In this document: one piece after another, positions 12,501 to 22,277 of the stretch | Numbering within the stretch: the first letter of the stretch is position 1 | Layout of the letters: every line of letters begins with the position of its first letter | Source of the DNA: Ostrinia nubilalis | Lineage: Eukaryota; Arthropoda; Insecta; Lepidoptera; Crambidae | DNA length: 64,000 nt | Reading direction: 5' to 3' | Assembly: GCF_963855985.1 (NCBI RefSeq) | Contig: NC_087090.1 | Coordinates: 15,932,501 to 15,996,500, forward strand | The notes under the pieces: generated by a model | The model's database searches: none | Told to the model about the DNA's origin: nothing | Seen by the model: the letters and a program-made list of their open reading frames with translations, nothing else | Program-made: the position numbers and the translations under genes

Positions 12501-15500
12501 ATCACTTACCATCAGGTGAGATACAGGCCAAGAGCTTCCTCGTTGTGGATAAAAAACTTTCTGTAACTGTGTGCAGCAAATAAATGATTACTTACTTACT
12601 TTCCATATTTTAGAACAGTTTCTATGACTTTGGTCTTCTGATCTCGGTTTATAAGAGATTCTAAGCATCAACCTTTTGATAGCTCCTTGACTACGTATTG
12701 AATCGATTGAGAGGAGACCACATTTTGGCCTCTCGGACTCTGCTCGATGGACCGACGATAGAAATCTTTTTGCTGGGTGAAATAAGTGGGACATAGTGCT
12801 TTGTTGCGTTCCTTAGAATTACGTCCAACAGTGGACTCTCATAGGCTGAAATGATGATGATAGTCTAGGAGCCATAGCACACTAATGTCTTAGGTACAAA
12901 GATATACAAATGTGAACGCTTGTCTTCTTGATATAAGATATTAATTAGGTTTTCAAGTTCCAAACACTTCTGACAAAATTATTTATCATCAGGATGGCAG
13001 CAAAATGGACGAGAACAAACAATTTGTAAGCCACTCTATGTATGTACGGTGTTTAGACAACTAAAACCATTTCATTTTCCTATTGCTTCGCATTTTCGTT
13101 CCCTTGGACAATTCAGCGATGCATTTGAATGAATTTGGTTTTTAACAAATTACATTTTGCATGAATCCGATCTTGTGTCATTTAGTTAGTTTTTTCTGCT
13201 TTTCTTTCGAACATGATACATTTTAAGAGTTTGCTCTATGGCCCTGAAATTTCCTTGGATGTTATTTATTAAACTAGACTACAAAGTACATGACAGCAAA
13301 TCAACGTAACATTTACACTGCAAATGCAGCTCTTATTACATTATGGAATAAGGTTGGTTTTAAGGCAATGTTTCGATTCGATTGATATGCTGTCTCAACT
13401 AGCTTTGACCATTATTGTCATGAATGAAACAGTGTAACGAAAAAAAATGGGCGATCTTTTATGCCCACTTGAGATATCATTTCATATGGATTACTATAGA
13501 CGTAAAAAATGAACTGAGGCAAAGCTTCTTTTCAATTGTCATGAGTCTCGTAAATTGACGAACAACCATAAAAATTTTTAGAAATGCCTTTTTAGTTTCT
13601 ACCCTACTAGAGCAGTTTACCCAAATAAGTATCAACATAGCTTAGAAGCTTTCTCTCTGTTCATTTCATTCAATTCTCAACCAATCCATAAAGAAACCCA
13701 TCCCATTCAGGTAAAGGAAGCTTGTTCGCTCTGCCTGAGCATCGAGCATGGCGACTCCTCCACCACACTCCTCGAACTGGCTCCTATCCTAGGGGGTTCC
13801 CTGAGCAGGGAATGCCCCCAACACTTGGCGAGGGTAGTCTCAAAGATCGCAACTTATGCGCGCTCGCCGTTACCCCCGCAAAGATGCGCTGCGCTTGCGC
13901 TGTTGGCTGATCTACTGAACTATAGGTGAGTTTGTTAACTTTCTAGATGGGTGTTGAGACGGTACTGATCACACCATTCGTTCTCTCCGCTGTGATTATT
14001 TATTTGATAGTCATGAACACTTGGTCGTCATTGAAATTGAACTCTATGGAAGGATTCTCTAGGTCTAGGGCATTGGTTCCCAAACTTATTTGAGACGCGC
14101 CCCCTTTCGACCATACAAAAAAATCCGCGCCCCCCTTCCTCCAGTTCAGATTTTATTCTATTTACTGGTCGTATCGAGCAGTCTGGAATGCATTCTCTCA
14201 GTGGTCGCAGGTTTTTTATACTTAAGTACACAGATGGCCCGCGTCCCTCTTTAAAGGTCTTTGCGCCTCCCTGGGAGGCGCGCCCCCCACTTTGGAAACC
14301 AATGCTCTAGGGAAAAGTTTTCTGTGTTGTAACCCATAAAAAAGCACAAGCAAGAATAAGGAGTTGGGCCTAAAAAGAGTCCGGGTTTTAAAAGTGTTAT
14401 TGAGTGTTATTTCATGTAAAAATCCAAGAGTTTGGAATCAGCTCGGTTGAATTTTATGTCCATTTTAATTTTAAAAACCTTAAAGGGGCTTAAAAGCATA
14501 TACCAACTCCTTTACAGATGCAACAACAACCCAGTTCTCATAGAGACCGTGCTAGCCACTCTGAACACCGGCTGGAAGGATGAGCACCCTCGCGTAAGAG
14601 CCGTCTGCCTACGAGGTGCCGCTAATGTAGCTCGTCTCTCTAACTCCCATCGCGCCATCGCCCTGCCGCCAGCCCTGGCGGCTTTAAGCCAGGGAGTCGA
14701 CGCACCGCACACTCAGTAAGTAACACTAAGAGTTCCACCAAGAAAATTATGTTGTAATAGGTTCCGTTAGTTTTCAAAAGGTCATGAGCCTTCGCGTGAG
14801 GGCAGTCTGCCTCCGAGGTGCTGCTAATGTAGCCCGTCTCTCGAACTCCCATCGCGCCATGGCTTGCTTAAGCCAAGGGGTCGATGCACCGCACACACAG
14901 CAAGTAACAGAGTTCTACCAAGAAGACTTGGTTCTCGAAAGGTGGACAACTCTCGCATGAGGGCAGTTTGCGTCTGAGGTGCCGCTAATGTAGCCCGTCT
15001 TTCCAACTCCCATCGTGCCATCGCCCTGCCGCCAGCCCTGGCGGCTTTAAGTCAGGGGGTTGATGCGCCGCACACACAGTGAGTAATACAACAATATAGC
15101 AGTGGACGTCATTTGGCTGAAACAATACTTTCAGCAAGAAGATTAAAGAACATCTCTAGAGGTATCCAGAGAATGTTCTTCGAAAAACACTCAAGTAAAA
15201 TAGGTCGTTAGTAAACTTTTCTTGACTTGGTGCCACTTTATGCAGGATGTCTCAAACAGTGTCCCTGAGCACCCGAATCAGTTCTATGTATTGATGAACT
15301 ACACTGAACTGTCCCACCAAACTCATTGACAGGGAGGCGCCGCCATCATTCAACTGTATAGTTTCCAACATGGCAAAAATCGGAACCAGCGATCCGGTAT
15401 TGACGGTGGCGCCCCTGTCAATGTCACTGATGGGACGGTTCGTTGTAGTTGGAAAATAAGTGCCGCGATTTTTCAGTTATTTATTTTCTTTTATGAGAAG

Positions 15501-18500
15501 AAAATAGGTTTTTAGTATAATATAAACACCTGCAAGAGAGTAGTGATTTACTGTTTATTCCTAGTTTCCTAAATTTTAGAGTTTTAGAATTTGTGAATTA
15601 ATTTCTATTTTGTTTCCATTCAAAATAGACCAGACTTATCGGAACCGTACGCGTACCGGTCCCGTGCCAGGTTAAGGTAAAACTGGTGTTTCTATAGCAA
15701 CGCTATCGCTCACGACTTTAGGCACGCATATTTGGTATTCTAGGAGAAAACCACAATCCTACAGCACATACCAGCTACATTCCGCGTAGTAATTGTACAA
15801 CACCAGCAACATTTCGTGTGGTAAACGTCTGGCTTGGCACAATACGCGACCATTAAATATGACCGTGACACCTTGTTCTACCAGCCATGTTTTTGATGAG
15901 ATTCTACTTACCTTTCCTTTTAATATCTATTCCTGTAGTAGTTCTGAATTTGACATTGAGCTAGATAAAAACCCTTATGACACTTGCAAAGCTAACGCCT
16001 TTTTAACCATGCGTTGACCGTAGTCTTCGTTTTGTTCAATATTACTGGTTTTTTGTTGATCTAATAAGTAGTAAGTAATAGGACCACGGGCAACGTATGC
16101 TTCTAACATGCATTGTGGCGGCAACATATTTTACGATTAGTTTTTCAAACTGATGCAATAGGTTCAGTTTCCAAGCAAATACTTTTTGCACACAATACGT
16201 CTAATATCAGGAATTGATCTGAACCGTTATTTGCAGATCACCATCAGATAACGTGCCTCTAGCCGCCATACAAGGTTTAACCAGGCTTCTAGTAGAGACA
16301 GAGAAACTTGACAAGGAGTTCGAACGCGAACTTCTCTCGATATCTCAGAAAATCCGGCCGTTTATGAACACTGAATGCGCGCAGCTTAGGGAGGCATCCA
16401 TTAGGCTGTTCGGAGTGATCGCCGGGAGGGTCAACGCGGAAGGCTTAGCAGAGCAGTCGGTGGCATCCCTGCCTTGCTTCCTGCTGCATTTGTGCGATAA
16501 CAACCCTGCTGTCGTGAGGGTAAGATGTCTTTTTGATTGACCATCTTCATAAAGCTGTTTCAGTCCCATAGAAGTACTATTTTCTAAGGAATATGATGAC
16601 TGAGCTAAGCTGAACTGTTATCTCATTTTCCCTTTAAACGATTACTTCAATTCTCCAAATATGATTGTTAAGCTGTCGTTGACAGCGTTATAAGCATAGC
16701 AAAAGACCTTTTGACATCACAAAGACCTTTTAAGTACATTATGTATAAGAATGTTTTTCCAGTTCGAAGCCTTCGACAAAATAAACTCGTCTAAAATGTA
16801 AACTATAATTTCAGGCCAGCAAATTCACAATCAAACAAGTGTTCAAAACGTTCAACGTGAAGAAATCAAACGACCTGGTCCAAACACATCTCCTGGACGA
16901 AGGAAGGCTATACCTGGACGAGTTCTTATCAGCGCTGGTCCGTCAGTTGGCTGAGGAGATGCCAGCCAGTGTGCCCAAGTGTCTGCAGACTGCTGTCAAC
17001 TACCTCCACTGTGCTAAGGAAGAGATGAAGCCACACCCACCTTTACTTCTTGGTGAGTCTTACTCCTTACCTTCAACAGCACTATTTGACAGAAAGAGAT
17101 GCCATCAAGTGTCTGCAGACGGCTCTCAAGTGCTAAGAAGGGGATGAGCCACATCATATCCACCTTTACTTCTTGGTAAGTCCTGGATGAAGGCCGTCTA
17201 TAGGTATTCAGGTGGATAAGTTTCTGTCAGCGCTGGTTCGCCAGTTAGTTGAGGAGATGCCAGTCAGCGTGCCCAAGTGTCTGCAGACTGCTGTCAACTA
17301 CCTTCACTGTGCTAAGGAGATGAAGCCACACCCACCTTTACTTCTTGGTAAGTCCTTAACGAAAGAAGGTTATACCTGGATGAGTTCCTGTCAGCACTAT
17401 TTCGTTTCGTTAGTAAGTTGAGGAGATGTCAGCCAGTGTGCCCAAGTGTTGTTGCGCTTTCCTGCTACCTTTATCAGGTCACCTTTACTTCTTGGTAAGT
17501 CCTGGATAAAGATCGTCTATAGGTATTCAAGTGGATGAGTTTCTGTCAGCGCTGGTTCGTCAGTTGGCTGAGGAGATGCCATCTAGTGTGCTGAAATGTC
17601 TGCAGACTGCTGTCAACTACCTCCACTGCGCTAATGAGGAGATGAAGCCACACCCACCTTTACTTCTTGGTAAGTCCTTGACTAAAGAAGGTTATACCTG
17701 GATGAATTCCTGTCAGCTCTAGTACGCCAGCTTGCTGAGGAGATGCCAGCCAGTGTGCCCAAGTCAGCCACACCCACCTTTACTTCTTGGTGAGTCTTAC
17801 TCCTTAGCTTCATCAGCAGAATAGAATTTGAATGAAGAAATGCCATCAAGTGTCTGGAGACCGCTGTCAACTACCTCCACTGTGCTAAGGAGGAGATGAA
17901 GCTACACCCATCTTTACTTCTTACACCTTAGCTTCAACACAGAAAAACATTTGATATTTTTACTGAAGAGATGCCATCAAGTGTCTGCTAACTGCTGTCA
18001 GCTACCTTTAATAAATTAACTATGATACCTCCACAGTCCAGCAGTGGACGTCTTTCGGTTGAAACGAAAGAACGAACCTCCACAGAAGTGATGAGAGAAC
18101 TATCAAAGGAACTCCTACATTCTTCAGATTTTTCACCTCCTAAATTTGTTCGCGGATTTCGAGACTTCCTGAGATCTCAACCTTCACTGGTAGAGGCAGT
18201 GTCGTAACTATACCCCTTAAGGCCTGTGGCATATTGATTGTCCCCTCAGTAAAAATCGTGCCATTGAATTCTAACACATTATTCAGATTCATTTGGGTTT
18301 GGTAACGATACTGTAGATCGTGTCTATGTAGGTTGAGCTGTTTATATCCAACCAAACCTTCCAGGCCTCCTCTACGCCGAGTTATACCGCATCAGAGAGA
18401 AGGCGTCCGAAGACTCGGATTTAGACCCGGACGTGACCCGAAGCGCCCGGACACGTCTGCTCCAACTCATCAAGGATTCCAATCCGCTGGTGCGACAGAA

Positions 18501-18552
18501 CTCTGCCCTCGCCCTGGCAAATATCAGCCTGGTAATGGCGCAGGACGGATGA
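6535..18552 (+). CDS. MROH1: Maestro heat-like repeat-containing protein family member 1, 5'-partial, nine exons
   Basis: Exons: 6535-6700, 7940-10778, 11137-11290, 11872-12132, 13711-13925, 14518-14715, 16237-16519, 16815-17052, 18365-18552 (TGA at 18550). All introns are GT-AG, and the summed 4542 nt is exactly 1514 codons, which supports every join. The protein is a long HEAT-repeat solenoid with no catalytic motifs. It aligns along its length with vertebrate MROH1: for example VSEAVLEALGPI after NQWLPS in exon 2, ASIRLFGVIAGR in exon 7, and the C-terminal NPLVRQNSALALANIS in exon 9. Family members are large scaffold-like HEAT proteins whose biochemical role is poorly known. The first exon seen begins in phase 0 at LTPASVPHY, which corresponds to about residue 170 of the human protein, so 5' exons are missing. 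I saw no convincing one in 1-6534. Exon 2 is unusually large (2839 bp). Introns carry SINEs, MITEs and exon-derived repeats. Confidence 0.93.
6735..7524. mobile_element. Foldback MITE with internal 155-bp tandem expansion
   Basis: Outer inverted ends AAAGGACATCATCCA, then ttttggtccaaaatcaaaag and tgccggcc at both ends. Inside, a 153-155-bp unit beginning ctcaaatac starts at 6909, 7064, 7219 and 7372. A further copy at about 6765-6885 lies in the opposite orientation and forms the other arm. In the MROH1 intron between exons 1 and 2 of those seen. Confidence 0.85.
11464..11632. mobile_element. Palindromic MITE in MROH1 intron
   Basis: The left arm gcggtttgcggtcagatcaa..ggaacgcagcccac pairs with the right arm gtgggttgcgttcattttga..cctgaccacaggacgc. 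About 40 bp of imperfect inverted repeat; no coding content. Confidence 0.65.
12233..12556 (+). mobile_element. tRNA-headed SINE
   Basis: The first 70-odd bases fold roughly as a tRNA, with box A-like TGGTCTAGTGG, box B GGTTCGATTCC and an anticodon-loop CAG. A short variable arm and no separate tRNA processing context argue against a true tRNA-Leu. The body that follows (agccagttcctccgtggttg, ttccgggtgaagctcgcttc, ccatcaggtgagatacaggc) recurs at 22613, 23141, 37527 and 48660. Ends in an A-rich tail. In a MROH1 intron. Confidence 0.82.
12860..13710. other. MROH1 intron, unique AT-rich DNA
   Basis: No exon, repeat family or element boundary recognised. Confidence 0.55.
14071..14304. mobile_element. 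Element J: small hAT-like MITE
   Basis: Ends CATTGGTTCCCAAA and near-inverse TTTGGAAACCAATG with flanking octamers GTCTAGGG and CTCTAGGG (one mismatch). Subterminal GC-rich gcgcgcccccc-type words, common in insect hAT MITEs. Located in the MROH1 intron between exons 5 and 6. Confidence 0.8.
14783..14900 (+). pseudogene. Tandem pseudo-copy 1 of MROH1 exon 6
   Basis: This stretch repeats the middle and end of exon 6 (14518-14715), including the segments encoding RGAANVARLSNSHRA and GVDAPHTQ. One base is missing near its start, which shifts the frame. A block encoding the ALPPALAA region is deleted. The donor GT has become CA (cacacacag followed by caagtaac). It is therefore not a usable exon. 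It lies in the intron between exons 6 and 7, right after the genuine exon. Confidence 0.85.
14950..15079 (+). pseudogene. Tandem pseudo-copy 2 of MROH1 exon 6
   Basis: A second copy of exon 6, more complete than the first: it retains the ALPPALAALSQG block and a normal donor (GTGAG at 15080). In the exon-6 frame a TGA falls soon after the RAVCLRG-equivalent segment, so the copy would truncate the protein if included. No clear polypyrimidine-AG acceptor was seen directly upstream. It is best read as a dead duplicate. Confidence 0.82.
15297..15450. mobile_element. Element M: palindromic MITE, copy 1
   Basis: Inverted ends AACTACACTGAACTGTCCCA / AACTACAACGAACCGTCCCA extending into attgacaggg-ggcgcc. 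The core words ccaacatggcaaaaatcgga and accagcgatccggtattgac are shared with 19066-19217. In the MROH1 intron between exons 6 and 7. Confidence 0.75.
15451..16236. other. MROH1 intron, nothing recognised
   Basis: AT-rich intron DNA before exon 7; short frames only. Confidence 0.55.
17053..18010 (+). repeat. Tandem array of MROH1 exon 8 copies with flanking intron
   Basis: The intron between exons 8 and 9 is built largely from copies of the end of exon 8 plus its donor. Copy b (about 17211-17347) and copy c (about 17530-17671) keep the exon-8 reading frame through LSALVRQL, the LQTAVNYLHCA segment and PHPPLLLG. Both keep a donor (GTAAGT) in the same phase as exon 8; copy b lacks one codon in KEEMK. 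Further partial copies lie near 17085-17135, 17375-17495, 17690-17790 and 17830-17990, with deletions and shifts. The open copies lack the first 30-odd residues of exon 8, so they could not replace it fully. Whether any is spliced is unknown. Confidence 0.85.
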
Positions 18553-18625
18553 CTGGGCGAGAGGATATGCTTCGAGTACAGTCGTGGAAGGTACGTGCTG
18601 AGGATGAAGTAGTTTGGGTTGGGTA

Positions 18626-18936
18626 CAGCGTCAAACAGTTCGTGACACAAAAAGTGTCCAAAAAGTTGATAATACAACCTTATTCCAATGAGGGTTTTCG
18701 CGAATGAAAGATCCGCTAGATGGCGGGACGTGGATGTGGGGTCTGACTGCTGCGAGATTGGTGGATTTTGACATATCTGTCAATGTCATGTCAAAAATAA
18801 CCAATCATGCAGCATTTGGACCTCGCGTCTACGTGCCGCCATCTGGCGGATTTTTTATTCGCGAAAACCCTCATTGTAACAAAGACGTGTTGCGAACTTT
18901 TTGGCTACTTTGGGTGTCACGAACTATTTGACACTG
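18626..18936. mobile_element. Mariner-like MITE with a nested MITE
   Basis: Inverted ends CAGCGTCAAACAGTTCGTGA / CAGTGTCAAATAGTTCGTGA between TA dinucleotides. The arms are about 65 bp with words such as ccaaaaagttg and caaccttattcc. The centre is occupied by a second inverted-repeat element (18690-18872). Lies about 75 bp past the MROH1 stop codon, perhaps within the 3' UTR. Confidence 0.8.
18690..18872. mobile_element. Inner MITE with GAGGGTTTTCGCG ends
   Basis: A 183-bp element with inverted ends GAGGGTTTTCGCGAAT and about 40 bp of inverted similarity (ATCCGCYAGATGGCGG). Two related outer MITEs (near 36005 and 38835) lack it and read ccaattTgtaac or ccgatTgtaac across the site, which fixes the insertion point. 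Confidence 0.78.
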
Positions 18937-19065
18937 TACAGCGACAGCACACTACATTTTTGTTGTAAAGTGATGCTTATTGCAACTACGTAAAATCAAG
19001 CAGTGTTTAGCTTAGCGTACTGTCAAAATGGGACGCGACGTTAAAACGTACATGTTATAGATGAC

Positions 19066-19217
19066 CCACGCTGAACTGTCTCACCAAACTCAATGACAGG
19101 GGGGCGCTACCATCGTTCATCTATATGGTTTCCAACATGGCAAAAATCGGAACCAGCGATCCGGTATTGACGGTGGCGCCCCACTGTCAATGTCATGCGT
19201 AGGACAGTTCAGTATTT
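19066..19217. mobile_element. Element M: copy 2
   Basis: Second copy with the same core and ends ctgaactgtctcacc / ggacagttcag. The near identity of the core suggests fairly recent spread. Confidence 0.75.
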
Positions 19218-19291
19218 TGGAACTATAGCGTGCCGTCGTTACATCACAGTCAAAGTGGAGGGTAGTTGACACATTTATGAGATTACACTAA

Positions 19292-19422
19292 CGCTCGTAT
19301 TCACAAACATTACTATGAGGTCTCACAGCGCGCGTGGCACACGAACCAATCGCAGAACGATTCAACGCTGTGCGTTCGATTTGCTGATTTACTTAAGCAA
19401 GCATCGTTTGTGAATACGGGCG
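19292..19422. mobile_element. Element L: TAA-flanked MITE, copy 1
   Basis: Ends CGCTCGTATTCACAAAC and near-inverse GTTTGTGAATACGGGCG between TAA trinucleotides. A related copy sits at 27846-27994. Spacer between MROH1 and element E. Confidence 0.75.
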
Positions 19423-20660
19423 TAAATCACTTCCTATCTAGTCCTGAGAAACCCAGTTAGTTTTAAATTCACAACATTGTTAATTCAATTTCAAAGCTGA
19501 AATTCAAATTCAATTCATAAATAGTTATTCCATTGGGTTAAACATATGATTTCATTAAGATTCCTATTGCTAAGATCGACGATTGGTGGTGTCAGCTACC
19601 CTATAATTATTTGACGAGTTTAGTGTCATAGTTATCCAACTGACATTTTAATAAATGACACGAGAAGTTGATATGCGCGTCGTGTGCATTTATACAGTGA
19701 AAAAAAAATACATTTGGATCACTATGATAGCTCAGAATAATGTATTGTCTTTTCGGTCGTTTTAATATTTCGATGTTTATTTGGTGATCATTGTTATTGC
19801 ACGATTTTGTATTTGTTAAGACAGTTCTGTATTAAAAATATATTAAAAACGGATTAAGAACAATATTGACGTAAGATCCCAGTGAACAAATTGACTTTCA
19901 ACCTTATCCTTGAGCAATAGAGGTCAAAGTATATTGGGATATGTGTGTCATAGGTTAATCTGCTACTGACCGTACAAACTGAAAGAGACTTGTAATCTTC
20001 TAGAATATCTTCATTTGGATATTATAATGAGAAGTAAAAATTACCGATCATTAAAACAAAATTTCCTCGATTGTGCATCACATTTAGTTAGAATTAAAAC
20101 GCAATAAACGTATAATCCACTGTCATTTGTCACCAACTTTTACAGTCACATTTTTCTGATATAAAACTATATTAATTATGTGATATTTTACTAAACATTC
20201 TTGATATTATTTTCTTTAAATTTTAGTCATGAATGCTAGCTTGTTACCCGGGATAGTTTGTAATAACTCAGCCTGAGCTAAACAAAATATATACTGAAAC
20301 TTAAACTAAGACTGAAAAAAATTACAAAAGAAATAAAATAAAAAAATGTTATAATAATTATTATAGGACGTATTCAAATAGTGTGGTTTGCCTTTATTAT
20401 GAGCTTGGCTCGGTTTGGAATTTGCAATAATAAATTATTTAAACTATTGGATTTTATTGTTATTAGATTGTTACTTTTGCGAGTTTAAAATATATTGTAT
20501 ATTGGTAGAAATTAGATGAAATTTATTATTATTATGAATTTGAATATGTAGTTGAAGAAATTAAAAGACATTATTTATTATAACCCAGTGCTTTTTCGAC
20601 AAACAAAATACCGTTATTTTTCTAAGCAAGATCTCATTATCTGTGCTAATGTTACCATTA
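19423..20660. other. Spacer downstream of MROH1
   Basis: Very AT-rich, no gene or repeat boundary seen before the TTAA of element E. Confidence 0.55.
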
Positions 20661-20664
20661 TTAA

Positions 20665-22066
20665 CCCATTAGAGGTCACTGTACTCAAATGGGTACATCT
20701 ATATTTTTACGTGTCAATTGCAAATCTCACAAAATTAACATAGGTAGACTTGTTATTTTACTTCATTACAACACTATTAAAGTATATTGACAACAATTAC
20801 GCGGGTAGTGGGACTTTTTTTGATAAAAAGTATCAGTTGAAGTTGTGTCACTGAAACATAGTAGGGGTAGGTGTTTATTTTTTGATTTTTTTTAACAATT
20901 ACTGCTCATAAGTTATTTTTTTTATTTTATTACTTTAAAATACATATCAGAGTAAGTTATAAAACACAATATAATATAATATTAAACATCTCAAATAAAA
21001 CTAGGGTCATTTAAAAGTTACTGTACTCGGTTGGGTACAATGACAACATGCGTAAGTAAAAAAACTGTGTTTATTTTTGGCTCTTTTATTAAATTTTACA
21101 GCTCAAAAGAGCTAAAAGGTACTTGAAGAAGTTATTGGAGACGTTTTACAGGATAGTTATGACGATGAATGTATTTTGGCTAATAATTATACCACTTGAT
21201 ACAAGTATGTTGACTGAAAAAGAGGATACGGCGACGTTTTTCATACCGTAAGACGTACTAAAGGGTATTTATGAACAGAAGGGATAGTGGCAGCAAAGGC
21301 AGTTTATAGGACGATAGTGATAATGAACCGCTAGCGTGAAAAAGAAGACGATAGGTTCCCACAAATCCGCACCCAATCAAAAGTCATAATTCTTCAATCG
21401 CTGTAGATACTTCCAAAGTCTGTGGTGATAAGTTTGCTATATTTTGTGAAGAGCTGCAGGGCCTCAAACTTGCACAGTATTTGAAAAAAGCTGATTATAA
21501 CAATATTATTATATCCAATAGATAACTACGATGCTTCTCATTATCATTATGATATTTCTATTGGCTATAATCATATCAGTATCCAATCAACACAATATAC
21601 TTGGGATTCCTATAAAGCCCTATTTAGGGGTTTTGGTACTATCTGAGTACCACAAGCTACCTCGAGAGACTATGTACTATACTTTACTGGTCACTAGATG
21701 AAGAGATATGCTAAATAAACAACGAAAATGCGTCCGGCTGTACCAATAGTTGATGGCTTTTCTTCAAAATGGAGTTGGAAAATATCCCATCAGAACTGAA
21801 AAAGAGCTGGGGTATGTTCTTTGTCATTTAACAGTGCGTTGGCAGTGTAAGAAGTCCCTTAAAACAATTTTTGTCGAAAAGGCGCATTTTGAAAATTTGC
21901 ATACCTAGGAGGTCATTGTACCCAATTGAGTACACCCCTGTAATTTCATGAAAACAACTTTTTTTCAGGATTTTCTTGTATTTTGTGTTTTTTTGCTCTG
22001 ATTTCAATATGAAAATAAAGAAAAAATTTAAAATATATTAGTACTTTGTGTTTGACCTCTAATGGG
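20665..22066 (+). mobile_element. Element E: decayed piggyBac-like transposon
   Basis: Inverted ends CCCATTAGAGGTC flanked by TTAA (20661-20664 and 22067-22070), 1402 bp. Imperfect palindromes of the type GTACTCAAATGGGTAC recur near 20682, 21022 and 21917 in the end regions. A broken transposase relic lies inside. It lies in the spacer between MROH1 and the paralogue pair. Confidence 0.87.
21110..21830 (+). pseudogene. piggyBac (PGBD-type) transposase relic
   Basis: Several frames with stops and shifts. The word EYHKLPRETMY near 21645-21680 resembles the YHKLP segment before the first part of the catalytic core in PGBD proteins, followed by a degraded EDMLNK-like stretch. No catalytic aspartates can be placed in one frame. 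Too short and too broken for activity (intact enzymes are about 550-650 aa). Confidence 0.6.
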
Positions 22067-22277
22067 TTAAAACAGTTTATTTTTTAAGCATAATAAAACG
22101 ATATGTTACAAATAAGCTTAACAATTTATTATGAAATAAAATAATCTAAAATGTTAAAATAAATATCTAAAGAGTTTTCGTAAAGTCGTTTGAACCTTGG
22201 ACTGTATAACTATAGACGTAAGTTTAGTATTGTTTTAAGCCTGTGTATGTTTGTTAGACAATAAAGCTGTGGTTACG

